Positions 1-8,089 of a stretch of DNA of 64,000 bases are shown piece by piece. The position numbers and the translations under genes were made by a program. The stretch spans positions 62,001 to 126,000 of the forward strand of contig DYYG01000037.1 of the NCBI GenBank assembly GCA_020741775.1, written 5' to 3'. The stretch comes from Methylorubrum populi (GTDB taxonomy: Bacteria; Pseudomonadota; Alphaproteobacteria; Rhizobiales; Beijerinckiaceae). Under the pieces are notes generated by a model. The model was not told the DNA's origin, made no database searches, and was given only the letters and a program-made list of their open reading frames with translations. Positions within the stretch are counted from its first letter, which is position 1, and the number at the start of each line of letters is the position of its first letter.

Positions 1-1121
1 TCGACCCGGGCCAGCCCGATCAGCGAGCCGTTCGAATACTTACCGGTGATGACGCCATTGTCGCCGACATCGACGGAATTCAGCGTGCCCGAGGCGTAGC
101 CGTTCTGCTTGAGGTCGTTGGTCGTCACCGTGCCCGAGGCGGAGGCGTACTGGGTGAGGCCACTGCCGAGATCGAGATTGATCCGGCCGACATTGACGCC
201 ATCGATCGTCATGTTGTTGATCGGCACGGAATTCGAGGTCGGCACGGTCATCTGGCCGCTGGCGCTGAAGGCGAAGGACTGCCCGATATTGGACCAGCTC
301 GTGAGATTGCCCGCGACGCTGGCCTTGTCGGCGTAGAACAGGTTCCACGTGTCACTGGTGCCCGCCGCCGTGTCGGCGGCGGCGACCTTGGCCCAGCGGG
401 TCTGCACGCTGACGGGGGCGCCGGAGGAGGTGTAGATGGTCAGCGCGGGGCCCGCCACGCTGCTGTCGATCAGGGTCTGGGCATTGGCCTGGGAGACGCT
501 GCCGGTGCCCGTTCCCGTCATCACCCGCGCATCCGTGCCGTCGCTGAAGGCCGAGAGCAGGCCGTGGGTCGTGGAGACGTTGGCGGTGACGGGCGATTTC
601 GGCAGGTTGGCCGAGTAGGTGATCGTCGTCGTCGGCTTGGCCGGGATGATCGCGTTGGAAATCTTGATCGGTCCGGTGCCGTTGGTCTGGCCGGTGACCG
701 GGTCGAGGCTGTCGCCGATGAGGTAGGAGCCGGCGCCGTTGACGAGGTAGCCGTCCTTGTCCGGAGAGAAGTCGCCGCGGCGGGTATAGAGATTGCCGCT
801 GGCGAAAGTTTCGTTTCCAGTCGCGTCGGAGGTCTTCTTGCGGACGGCGAAGAAGCCCTGGCCGTTGAGCGCCATGTTGGTGGACACGCCGGTCGAGACC
901 GTGTTGCCCTGGATCGAATTGGTCAATTCCGAATAGGCGGCGACCGAACCGGACGATTGATGGCGGGCATCGCGGTCCGGGATCATGTCGACGAAGCCGG
1001 TATCGACGCGCTTGAAGCCGGTCGTCTGGGAATTGGCGATGTTGCCGGAGATGTTGTTCAGCGAGAAGGATTGCGCCTTCAGGCCGGAGACCGCGGTCTG
1101 AAGCGCGGAAAAGACGTCCAT
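1..1121 (-). CDS. flgE: Flagellar hook protein FlgE (3' end outside window)
   Basis: Structural protein of the flagellar hook, polymerised outside the cell. The frame runs from an ATG at 1121 (reading MDVFSALQTAVSGLK) to the left edge, about 373 codons, so the C-terminus is missing. The N-terminus has the flagellar rod/hook signature (SGLKAQSFSLNNISGNIANS followed by a TTGFKR stretch), and a central part reading NGQGFFAV is typical of FlgE/F/G. The length already seen plus the central Ser/Thr/Ala-rich region fits hook protein FlgE better than the shorter rod proteins FlgF or FlgG. Adjacent signalling genes on the other strand are not co-transcribed with it. Confidence 0.9.
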   Translation of the reverse strand, partial: MDVFSALQTAVSGLKAQSFSLNNISGNIANSQTTGFKRVDTGFVDMIPDRDARHQSSGSVAAYSELTNSIQGNTVSTGVSTNMALNGQGFFAVRKKTSDATGNETFASGNLYTRRGDFSPDKDGYLVNGAGSYLIGDSLDPVTGQTNGTGPIKISNAIIPAKPTTTITYSANLPKSPVTANVSTTHGLLSAFSDGTDARVMTGTGTGSVSQANAQTLIDSSVAGPALTIYTSSGAPVSVQTRWAKVAAADTAAGTSDTWNLFYADKASVAGNLTSWSNIGQSFAFSASGQMTVPTSNSVPINNMTIDGVNVGRINLDLGSGLTQYASASGTVTTNDLKQNGYASGTLNSVDVGDNGVITGKYSNGSLIGLARV

Positions 1122-1329
1122 GGCGTTCGCTCGCTCCACAGGACCGCTCGAAGCGGTGAGTGGGGCCAGCCGGCGCAACCGGCGTGCCAAACCTAAATCC
1201 TTGAAATCGTTGCGGCGACCTGCGCACCGCTCGGCAAATTCCGCTGGGCAGGCCACGACGCGCGGCAAATCTTACCGGTTTCCCCCGGCGTCGCCCGCGC
1301 GATCCGTACTCCCGCCGATGATCCGTCTC

Positions 1330-1384
1330 GAGCGCTTTCGCCGCGGTGGAGACAGGTTCGGCGCAAGAGCGCGCGATCAAACAG
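1330..1384 (+). repeat. Dispersed GAGCGCT-type intergenic repeat, copy 1
   Basis: Begins GAGCGCT, has GGTTCGGCG in the middle and ends GCGCG...AAACAGG. The same landmarks in the same order occur at 23796-23854. It resembles intergenic palindromic repeats familiar from Methylobacterium and rhizobia; membership is inferred from the two copies in this window. Confidence 0.5.
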
Positions 1385-1391
1385 GGACCTC

Positions 1392-1426
1392 AAGCCGGCC
1401 CGATTGCAACGTGATCGGGCCGGCTT
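1392..1426 (+). terminator. 13-bp perfect hairpin without T tract
   Basis: AAGCCGGCCCGAT (1392-1404) pairs perfectly with ATCGGGCCGGCTT (1414-1426) around a 9-base loop. No run of T follows on either strand, so it may be a weak terminator or an RNA-stabilising or regulatory hairpin in the leader of the BLUF gene. Confidence 0.4.
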
Positions 1427-1518
1427 CCAGTGACCGGAGGTCAAATCAGCCGCGTTTACGGCCCGTTATCGTCGCGGTCGTTACACTACCCGCTGAGCCT
1501 TCGCGTCGGACGAGATTC

Positions 1519-1986
1519 ATGAAGAGCAAGAGGACGAGCCTCGTCCACCTGATCTACTTCTCCCGCTTGACCCTTTCCAACGATCCGGCCCTACGGGCCA
1601 AGCAGATCGGTGACATCACGCGGCATGCTCAGAAGAAGAATGAATTTGCCGTGATCACGAGCTTTCTGATCGTCGATCAGAATTTCGCGATCCAGGTGAT
1701 CGAGGGCGAGCGCCAATCGGTCAACGAGACCTTCCAGCGGATCGCCGCCGATAGCCGCCACCGCGATGTTCAGATCGTCGAGTGGCGCGAGATCGCCAAG
1801 CGCGACTTCGTGACCTCGTTCACGACCGTGAGCCGCAACACCGCCAACGAGCCGCATTTCGCGAAATCCGGCCTGCTGCCGATGCTGCAGAGGGGCACGC
1901 CCAAGGGCAGCGTGATCCACGGGCTCGCCGTGACCCTTCAGGAGGAGTCGATGGCCAAGCAGGGCATCGACCACCTCTTCGTTTGA
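1519..1986 (+). CDS. BLUF-domain blue-light photoreceptor
   Basis: Predicted soluble flavin photoreceptor of 155 residues. Tyr13 in LIYFSR, Asn41 and Gln59 (in AIQVIEG) match the flavin-contacting Tyr, Asn and Gln of BLUF domains; the Asn-Gln spacing of 18 equals that in AppA and YcgF, while Tyr-Asn is four residues longer (28 instead of 24). The usual ITG after the Asn is ITS here. The Trp expected near the end of the domain is not evident (RDFVTSF instead). There is no fused output domain, so it must act through a partner; the receiver protein 60 bases downstream is a candidate. The ATG at 1519 is preferred over the longer frame because BLUF homology begins there. Confidence 0.8.
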   Translation: MKSKRTSLVHLIYFSRLTLSNDPALRAKQIGDITRHAQKKNEFAVITSFLIVDQNFAIQVIEGERQSVNETFQRIAADSRHRDVQIVEWREIAKRDFVTSFTTVSRNTANEPHFAKSGLLPMLQRGTPKGSVIHGLAVTLQEESMAKQGIDHLFV

Positions 1987-2045
1987 ACGGACCACCGCTT
2001 GCGGCCCGTTCCTCAGAACCTTGTTGAGACGCCAAGTCGGACGCC

Positions 2046-2498
2046 ATGAGCGACACACTCCCCATTCTCATCGTCGATGATCAGCCCAAGCTCCTTCGCC
2101 TGATCATCGAGCTGATGACCCGGCTCGGCTTCCCCGAGGTCGAAGGCGTGGAGAATGGCCCCGAGGCCCTCGAGCGCCTGCGGGAGCGTCGCTACGCCCT
2201 GGTCATCTCCGACCTCGCCATGGAGCCGATGGACGGGCTTCAGCTGCTGCGGGAGATCCGGGCCGACGACAGCCTGATGAACACGCCCTTCATCCTGACC
2301 GAAACCTCGTTCGACTTCGAGGACATCAACCTCGCCCATGTCGCGGGAGCGGACGCCTTCATCCTCAAGCCGTTCGACATCAACCTTCTGAAGGCGAAGC
2401 TGAAACAGGTGCTCAACCGCAAGCCCCGCCGCCGCGAGGCTCCGCTTCCCGCCGAATCGACCCTGAGCCAGGAATTCCCGCTGCTCGGCAAGTTATGA
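2046..2498 (+). CDS. Single-domain response regulator (CheY-like receiver)
   Basis: A 150-residue receiver domain with no DNA-binding or enzymatic output. Asp11/Asp12 form the acidic Mg2+ site, Asp56 (VISDLAM) is the likely phospho-acceptor, Thr85 or Thr87 the switch hydroxyl and Lys108 (ILKPF) the invariant lysine. About 30 residues of charged tail follow. Such stand-alone receivers work as CheY-type motor regulators or as phosphorelay shuttles. It follows the BLUF gene by 60 bases on the same strand and precedes a GGDEF/EAL gene, so shared expression is possible. Confidence 0.88.
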   Translation: MSDTLPILIVDDQPKLLRLIIELMTRLGFPEVEGVENGPEALERLRERRYALVISDLAMEPMDGLQLLREIRADDSLMNTPFILTETSFDFEDINLAHVAGADAFILKPFDINLLKAKLKQVLNRKPRRREAPLPAESTLSQEFPLLGKL

Positions 2499-2696
2499 CA
2501 TCACTCCCGTCGAAGGGGTCTGAGGCGCGGGCCGCCACGACATCGCAGCATCATCCGGGGCACCGTGATTGTGCGATGGCTTTCGCGGCGTGCGGACAGG
2601 ATGAAGTTAGGTTGTGCCCGACATATTGGTGGTTGTTGATATAAGCTGTTCTTAACCCGATCAGGTCTTTCTCGAGGAGAGGCAGACTGAGATCGG

Positions 2697-5069
2697 ATGG
2701 CGATGCGGGCGCAGGCCGAACATCCTGAAAATGTGGGCCGGTCGCCGCGATCGCGGGGCGGAGGAATCGTTTCCGGAGCCATGCGTGAGCGGGTTCGGGC
2801 CGCCGGCCGCCGGCTGGGCCTGATCGTTGCCGGCTTCGCCGCCGTGGCTCTGGCCGCTTCGTTCTGGACCGCGCCGGGCCCGCGCCTTGCTCTCATCGCG
2901 GTCGCCGCCGCCGTGGCCCTGCTTCTGGTTCTGTTCACCACCGCACGCCTTGGCCGCAGCCTCGGCCACGCGGCCGAGGCTGCGGCCGGAATCGCCGGGC
3001 GCATCGCGACCGATCCGGTCCTGCCAAGCCTCGAAGCCGGACGGACCGGGCTCGACGAGTTCGATGCCGTGCTCGCCAGCACCGTCGCCCTGCGCCAGGC
3101 CAACGACGCGCTCATCGAAGGGGAGGTCGGCGCCCGCCTGAAGCCGGTCTCGCGGGTGGCCGAGGCGATCGTGGGCGGCGGTATCGCCGCCGTGCTCACC
3201 GAACCCTGCGGCCGGATCGCCCTGAACACCGCCCCCGCCGCCATCCTTCGAAAGCTCGCGGCCGGGTCGGACGAGGTGGCGCTGCCGCATGGGCCTCGCT
3301 TCCTGGTCAACCGCCAGGAGCTGAGCGACGGCGCCACGCTGACGCTCCTGACCGATATCACGGCCTTGAAGCGCCGCGAGCGGGGATTGGACAAGCGGAT
3401 CTCCCGCCTGAACGCGGCTCTCGATACCCTGTCGCTGGGCTTCCTGCTCTACGATGCCGAGGACCGGCTGCTGGTGGTCAACCGGCGCTACCACGAGATC
3501 TATCGGCTGCCGGCGGGCACGGTGAGGCCCGGTCTATCGACCCGCGACGTGCTGCGCATCAACATCCTGGCCGGTCATCATCCGGATTTCAGTGAGGCCG
3601 AGCTGCTCGCCGGGATCCAGGAGATGAGGGCGGCGGACGCCGCTCCCTCGCAGATCCAGCACCTCGCCGACGGGCGCATCGTCGCCGTGGAGATGCAACC
3701 GATTGCGGGTGGCGGCTTCGTGGCACTGTACGAGGACGTGACCGAACGCTGGAACGCCGAGACACGCATCGCCTACATGGCCCGGCACGACACCGTGACC
3801 GATCTGCCCAATCGCCTGCTCCTGCGCGAGCGGATCGAGGGGGCGATCACCCTGGCCCGGCGCGAGGCCGGCTTCGGGGTGCTCTGCCTCGACCTCGACA
3901 ATTTCAAGCAGGTCAACGACACCCTCGGTCACGGCGTCGGTGACGAGTTGCTGCGGGCGGTGGCCCACCGGCTCCGGGCCTGCCTGCGGGAGGTCGATAC
4001 CGTGGCCCGCCTCGGCGGCGACGAGTTCGCGATCATCCAGGCGGCGGTCGAAGCGCCGGAGGAGGCCGCGACCCTGGCCCAAAGGATCCTCCACGTCATC
4101 AGCGCGCCCTATGCCCTGACCCACCATTCCGTCACCGTGGGGGTCAGTATCGGCATCGCCCTGGCGCCGAGGGACGGGCTGGAGCCCGACCGGCTGATGC
4201 AATGCGCCGATGTCGCGCTCTATCGGGCCAAGGGCGACGGCCGCGGGACGTTCCGCTTCTTCGAGGCGGAGATGGATACCCGGCTTCAGGCCCGGCGCTC
4301 CCTGGAACTCGACCTGCGCGCCGCCTTCGAGGCCCGCGCGTTCGATCTGCATTACCAGCCGATCTACGACCTCGGCCGCGAGCGCATCTGCGGCTTCGAG
4401 GCCCTGCTGCGCTGGACGCACCCGACAAGAGGCCGCGTGTCCCCCGCCGAATTCGTGCCGCTGGCGGAGGAGATCGGTCTGATCGTGCCCCTCGGTGAAT
4501 GGGTGCTGCGCCGGGCCTGCCGCGAGGCCGCGAACTGGCCGGACGAGCTGAAGGTGGCGGTGAACGTCTCGGCGGTGCAATTCACCTCCGCAGGCCTGAT
4601 CGAAACGGTTCGCGCGGCCCTGGCGGAGAGCGGTCTGGCCCCCCGCCGCCTCGAACTGGAGATCACGGAGAGCGTGCTCCTCGTCAACGGCAGCGCCACC
4701 ATGGCGATCCTGCACGGGCTGCGGGCCCTCGGTGTCCGCATCTCCATGGACGATTTCGGCACGGGCTACTCGTCCCTGAGTTACCTCCGCAGCTTCCCCT
4801 TCGACAAGATGAAGGTCGATCAGTCCTTCATCCGCGATCTCACCGTGGATCAGGGGTCCGGTTTCATCGTGCGGGCGGTGATCAGCCTCGCTTCCAGCCT
4901 CGGCATGACGACGACGGCGGAAGGGGTCGAGACGGAGGAGCAACTCGCCCGCCTGCGGGAGGAGGGCTGCGACGAGGTGCAGGGCTACCTGTTCAGCCCG
5001 CCGGTGCCGGCCAGCGTCCTGCCGTCCCTGCTCGAAACCTGGAACGGCCTCGCCTGCCGCGCCGCCTGA
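2697..5069 (+). CDS. Membrane-bound GGDEF-EAL c-di-GMP enzyme with PAS domain
   Basis: A 790-residue protein with a diguanylate cyclase and a c-di-GMP phosphodiesterase domain. Two transmembrane segments lie near residues 38-57 and 63-83, then a linker, a PAS-like domain (about 235-348), a GGDEF domain with an intact GGDEF at 440-444 and an EAL domain with EALLRW at 568-573 and DDFGTGYSS near 685. Both active-site signatures look complete, so either activity is possible. A GAGGAGAGG ribosome-binding sequence sits just upstream of the ATG at 2697. Its place beside flgE, a BLUF protein and a receiver suggests control of motility or surface attachment. Confidence 0.93.
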   Translation: MAMRAQAEHPENVGRSPRSRGGGIVSGAMRERVRAAGRRLGLIVAGFAAVALAASFWTAPGPRLALIAVAAAVALLLVLFTTARLGRSLGHAAEAAAGIAGRIATDPVLPSLEAGRTGLDEFDAVLASTVALRQANDALIEGEVGARLKPVSRVAEAIVGGGIAAVLTEPCGRIALNTAPAAILRKLAAGSDEVALPHGPRFLVNRQELSDGATLTLLTDITALKRRERGLDKRISRLNAALDTLSLGFLLYDAEDRLLVVNRRYHEIYRLPAGTVRPGLSTRDVLRINILAGHHPDFSEAELLAGIQEMRAADAAPSQIQHLADGRIVAVEMQPIAGGGFVALYEDVTERWNAETRIAYMARHDTVTDLPNRLLLRERIEGAITLARREAGFGVLCLDLDNFKQVNDTLGHGVGDELLRAVAHRLRACLREVDTVARLGGDEFAIIQAAVEAPEEAATLAQRILHVISAPYALTHHSVTVGVSIGIALAPRDGLEPDRLMQCADVALYRAKGDGRGTFRFFEAEMDTRLQARRSLELDLRAAFEARAFDLHYQPIYDLGRERICGFEALLRWTHPTRGRVSPAEFVPLAEEIGLIVPLGEWVLRRACREAANWPDELKVAVNVSAVQFTSAGLIETVRAALAESGLAPRRLELEITESVLLVNGSATMAILHGLRALGVRISMDDFGTGYSSLSYLRSFPFDKMKVDQSFIRDLTVDQGSGFIVRAVISLASSLGMTTTAEGVETEEQLARLREEGCDEVQGYLFSPPVPASVLPSLLETWNGLACRAA

Positions 5070-5108
5070 GGTTTTGAGGGCTCGACCGCGTCGGAGCAGC
5101 CCCTGGGA

Positions 5109-6131
5109 TCAGGCGGCCTCGGGTACCGGCGGACGCTCGCGCGAAACCTTGGCCACCGCCTCCCTCAGGGTGGCGAGACCCGCCTCCGGCGCCATGCCGG
5201 CGGTGGCGAGGTGCCGCCGATAGGCCCGCGCCCCCGGCCGTCCGTTGAACAGGCCCAGCATGTGCCGGGTATAGGCGTGCAGCCTCAGGCCGCGGGTGAG
5301 CCCCTCGGCGAGGACGGGTTCCAGGGCCTCGATCGCCGCGAAGGCGTCGGCCACCGGGGCCGGCTCGCCGAACAGCTCGGGATCGACCGCGAGCAGCAGC
5401 GCCGGATCGGTATAGGCCGCCCGGCCCATCATCACGCCGTCTACCTCGGCGAGGCGGGCCTTGGCCGCGGGGACGTCGGCGATTCCGCCATTGATCGCGA
5501 TCGGCAACTCCGGGTGCGCGGCCTTCAGCCGGGCGACGCGGCTGTAATCGAGCGGCGGCACGTCCCGATTCTCCCGCGGCGACAGGCCCTTGAGCCAAGC
5601 CTTGCGCGCATGCACGATGAGGCCGTCGACGCCGGCTGCGATGGAAGCGGCGGCCACCGCATCGAGGGCTTCCTCGATGTCCTGGTCATCGACGCCGAGA
5701 CGGCATTTCACCGTGACCGGCACCGACACGGCGGCCTTCATCGCCGCCACGCAGGCGCCGACCAGCTCCGGCTCGCGCATCAGGCAGGCGCCGAACCGCC
5801 CCTCCTGGACGCGGTCCGAGGGACAGCCGACATTGAGGTTGATCTCCGCGTAGCCGAAATCGGCCGCGATCCGCGTCGCCGCCGCCAAATCCTCCGGGTT
5901 CGAGCCGCCAAGCTGCACCGCCACCGGCTGCTCGGCCGCATCGAAGCCGAGCAGCCGCTCCCGGTCCCCATGCAGCACGGCGCCCGTCGTCACCATCTCG
6001 GTATAGAGCCGGGTCCGGCGCGACAGCGTGCGATGGAAGGCGCGGCACTGACGGTCCGTCCAATCCATCATCGGTGCAATGCTGAAACGCCAGCCGCTGA
6101 GATGGTTCAGTTTTTCAGCGATATCAGTCAC
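5109..6131 (-). CDS. dusA: tRNA-dihydrouridine(20/20a) synthase DusA
   Basis: FMN enzyme that reduces uridine in the tRNA D-loop using NADPH. The N-terminal SIAPMMDWTDRQCR and the later NLNVGCPSDRVQ are Dus signatures, the latter containing the catalytic Cys, and GLIVHARKAWLKGLSP is typical of the DusA subfamily. Length (340 residues) is normal for DusA. The frame opens with a GTG at 6131; an ATG in a better position is not visible before the conserved core. It is convergent with the GGDEF/EAL gene, with only 39 bases between the stops. Confidence 0.93.
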   Translation of the reverse strand: MTDIAEKLNHLSGWRFSIAPMMDWTDRQCRAFHRTLSRRTRLYTEMVTTGAVLHGDRERLLGFDAAEQPVAVQLGGSNPEDLAAATRIAADFGYAEINLNVGCPSDRVQEGRFGACLMREPELVGACVAAMKAAVSVPVTVKCRLGVDDQDIEEALDAVAAASIAAGVDGLIVHARKAWLKGLSPRENRDVPPLDYSRVARLKAAHPELPIAINGGIADVPAAKARLAEVDGVMMGRAAYTDPALLLAVDPELFGEPAPVADAFAAIEALEPVLAEGLTRGLRLHAYTRHMLGLFNGRPGARAYRRHLATAGMAPEAGLATLREAVAKVSRERPPVPEAA

Positions 6132-6791
6132 TTGGTTACCTAGCGTTCCTGTTCTCGGGCAGGCTCAGACGGGCTCGAACCGGCCGAATCATTGCACGCT
6201 GTATGTCCATGCTGTGGATGTGACTGGGACGACCTGGCGCGATCTTCGGGCGCATGCGCACAAACGTATCAATCGGATATCACGGGCGGGCAGTCATAAA
6301 AAGGGATGCTGGTGTCTGCAGGGATGCGAAAATAGTCAGTTGGTGCTCGGGGCCGAGGAGACTCGACGAGCCTTGGCAGAAAACAGGACGATAGGGCTGA
6401 GATTTATTCAATAAAAATATTAGATTGGTCGTCATTATAATTAAAGAATTAAGTTTCAAGAAGCTGGTTCACAAAGCCCCATTGATCTAGGTCTGTTTGA
6501 TGGTGTGCGGCTAATTTTCTTAAATTTGCTGCCTGTAATAATGTTCGCTCAGGACAGCTGTGCCCGTGTTTCTCTGTTGGCTGCGGCAAGTGGAACGCAG
6601 CGGAGGACCGAAGTTCACTCAATTATCTATTTAACAGATGCGTAGAAATGCCGTTCTGACCAAAAAATCATAGAAGCGGTAACGGCATTGCTCGCGAACC
6701 ATCGAAGAATCGCTATCACGTCATATTTGATAGTACGCTTCTGATCGCAGATAGATGCGCTTTTGTATCGAAGGGATGATGAGATGATGCG
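6132..6791. other. AT-rich intergenic region, no gene recognised
   Basis: About 660 bases with much higher AT content than the flanking housekeeping genes, continuous with the AT-rich glycosyltransferase gene to its right. Short open frames exist on both strands but none has a good start or recognisable protein pattern. I see no tRNA, repeat pair or transposase remnant that I can support. It may be degraded horizontally acquired DNA. Confidence 0.4.
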
Positions 6792-7718
6792 CTATACTAA
6801 TGCGGATGTGCTAACTTGTCTGCTGCCGTGAGCAAGCCGATTCAGAGTCATATTGTGCCATATATTAGATAGATAATTATCTTCGATTTCGTTAAATCGC
6901 GCAAGCATTTCTTTATACTCGCCAGAAATGTATTTCTGTCGCCAGATTTCTTGGGCAACAAATCCGCCCCTTTCTGCTCTTCGAATAAAATCGTCCTCTG
7001 ATTTGATTACAAAATGGCTAATGTGGGCGGTTTCGATCATTAGATTGCTAATATTTTGGTCTTGGATCATGCGGTAAGCAGTGTCAGGAAAATCTTTTGC
7101 ATAATTCTCTACTGAACGGTTCAAGACATCTCGAATAACAAAATTTCCAAATGGATAGTCATTCCAGAAATGAGTGTAAGTATATCCTGTATTCGCGGCA
7201 CCTTCCCTTGCTAACGCCTCAGTGACCTTCTTTGTTTTGAATATGGTTTTGGTATGCGGATCAATATGCACGGAGCGGCGTGTCAATGTTCCGAGAATGC
7301 TCTTTTTATCGCGATGTATCTTATGGTTGTTCCCAAAGTTAAGCCAGTTAAAATATATACAGTCTACTGTTGCATCAAATGTATCGATAAACTCCATAAT
7401 TGTGTCGTGTTTTCGTAGCGTCACGAACTCATCGATGTCGAGGAACATAGCCCATTGGGTTTCCGTTTTGTGGCGACCCAGGAAATTTGCATACATTTCG
7501 GATTGTTCGCCGATCTTGCTCCAGTGCGTGAAGGTCACGATCGGGTCATCACCTAATATGTATGGTAGTAAGGTTTTGAAGAGAACGTCCGGACTGTCGT
7601 CATTCGAATAGATGTAGAAATGTTCAAATCCAATATGGCGATGATATTCTATCCATTCAACAATATCGTCCGCTTCCCATCGCGCGCAGGCAACCAAAGA
7701 ATATTTATACTTAGGCAT
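6792..7718 (-). CDS. GT92-like (Glyco_tranf_2_4) glycosyltransferase
   Basis: Predicted soluble glycosyltransferase of 308 residues with GT-A fold. The start KYSLVACARWEADDIVEWIEYH, where incoming text reads as a contact/guide motif with Glu and two Asp, plus FLDIDEF (Asp94-x-Asp96) as the metal-binding DxD motif and a later HFWNDYPFG, fit the glycosyltransferase family 92/DUF23-like group found in surface polysaccharide loci. I start it at ATG 7718, because the upstream in-frame extension (to 7853) does not look like protein; a GAGG lies upstream. Base composition is far more AT-rich than neighbours, with many A/T-ending codons, suggesting horizontal transfer. No other polysaccharide genes are adjacent; the acceptor cannot be deduced. 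Confidence 0.78.
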   Translation of the reverse strand: MPKYKYSLVACARWEADDIVEWIEYHRHIGFEHFYIYSNDDSPDVLFKTLLPYILGDDPIVTFTHWSKIGEQSEMYANFLGRHKTETQWAMFLDIDEFVTLRKHDTIMEFIDTFDATVDCIYFNWLNFGNNHKIHRDKKSILGTLTRRSVHIDPHTKTIFKTKKVTEALAREGAANTGYTYTHFWNDYPFGNFVIRDVLNRSVENYAKDFPDTAYRMIQDQNISNLMIETAHISHFVIKSEDDFIRRAERGGFVAQEIWRQKYISGEYKEMLARFNEIEDNYLSNIWHNMTLNRLAHGSRQVSTSALV

Positions 7719-8089
7719 TTGGATTAGGCCTCGGCTAGGAGCGCGGGCGCTGACATAGCACGGCAGCCTTGAGGTTGTAAGAAGCAATCTTAGCGTTATC
7801 GGAGCCGCGTGGTGGCCTTCCCGAAGGCGCACAATCAGCAAAAATAGACCCAAGTATTTATCCTAAAGTTACAGTATAAATTTATAAAACAGTGTCTTTT
7901 CCACCAAAATATCGACGACCTCGCGCCTATAGCGCAAAAACAAGAATAGATAGAAAGATGCGCTTGCAGAAAACTCTGTAAGATATGTATGGATGTGCCG
8001 TGCTGGATTCGCTCCAGCACGGCACTTTTTGTCCGGTGAACAGATCGATACCGGCCGATATCAACTCCTATCGGACCCGTGTCGCCGTT
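7719..8089. other. AT-rich intergenic region left of the chemoreceptor gene
   Basis: This stretch is the upstream region of the glycosyltransferase (minus strand) and the downstream region of the chemoreceptor gene (minus strand). A strong hairpin terminator at 7995-8030 is listed separately. No gene is recognisable. Confidence 0.4.
7995..8030 (+). terminator. Rho-independent terminator-like hairpin
   Basis: A 13-bp perfect stem (7995-8007 with 8013-8025, loop TTCGC) followed by TTTTT at 8026-8030. The T run is on the plus strand, although both flanking genes are on the minus strand. On the minus strand the stem lies about 60 bases past the chemoreceptor stop but lacks a U tract. Confidence 0.65.

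Larger units (their letters stand above)
1122..1518. other. Intergenic region between flgE and the BLUF gene
   Basis: This divergent intergenic stretch of about 400 bases should hold the promoters of flgE (minus) and the BLUF gene (plus). It also contains a dispersed-repeat copy (1330-1384) and a long perfect hairpin (1392-1426), both listed separately. An open frame continues upstream of the BLUF start to 1120, but its residues do not look like protein and I do not treat it as coding. Confidence 0.5.

Noticed and set aside
6165..6200. CTCGAACC segment resembling a tRNA T-loop
   Set aside because: No acceptor stem, anticodon arm or CCA-compatible end could be paired around it.
6660..6750. 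Short frame reading AVTALLANHRRIAITSYLI as a transposase remnant
   Set aside because: Only about 25 residues, no start, no terminal inverted repeats or flanking duplication.
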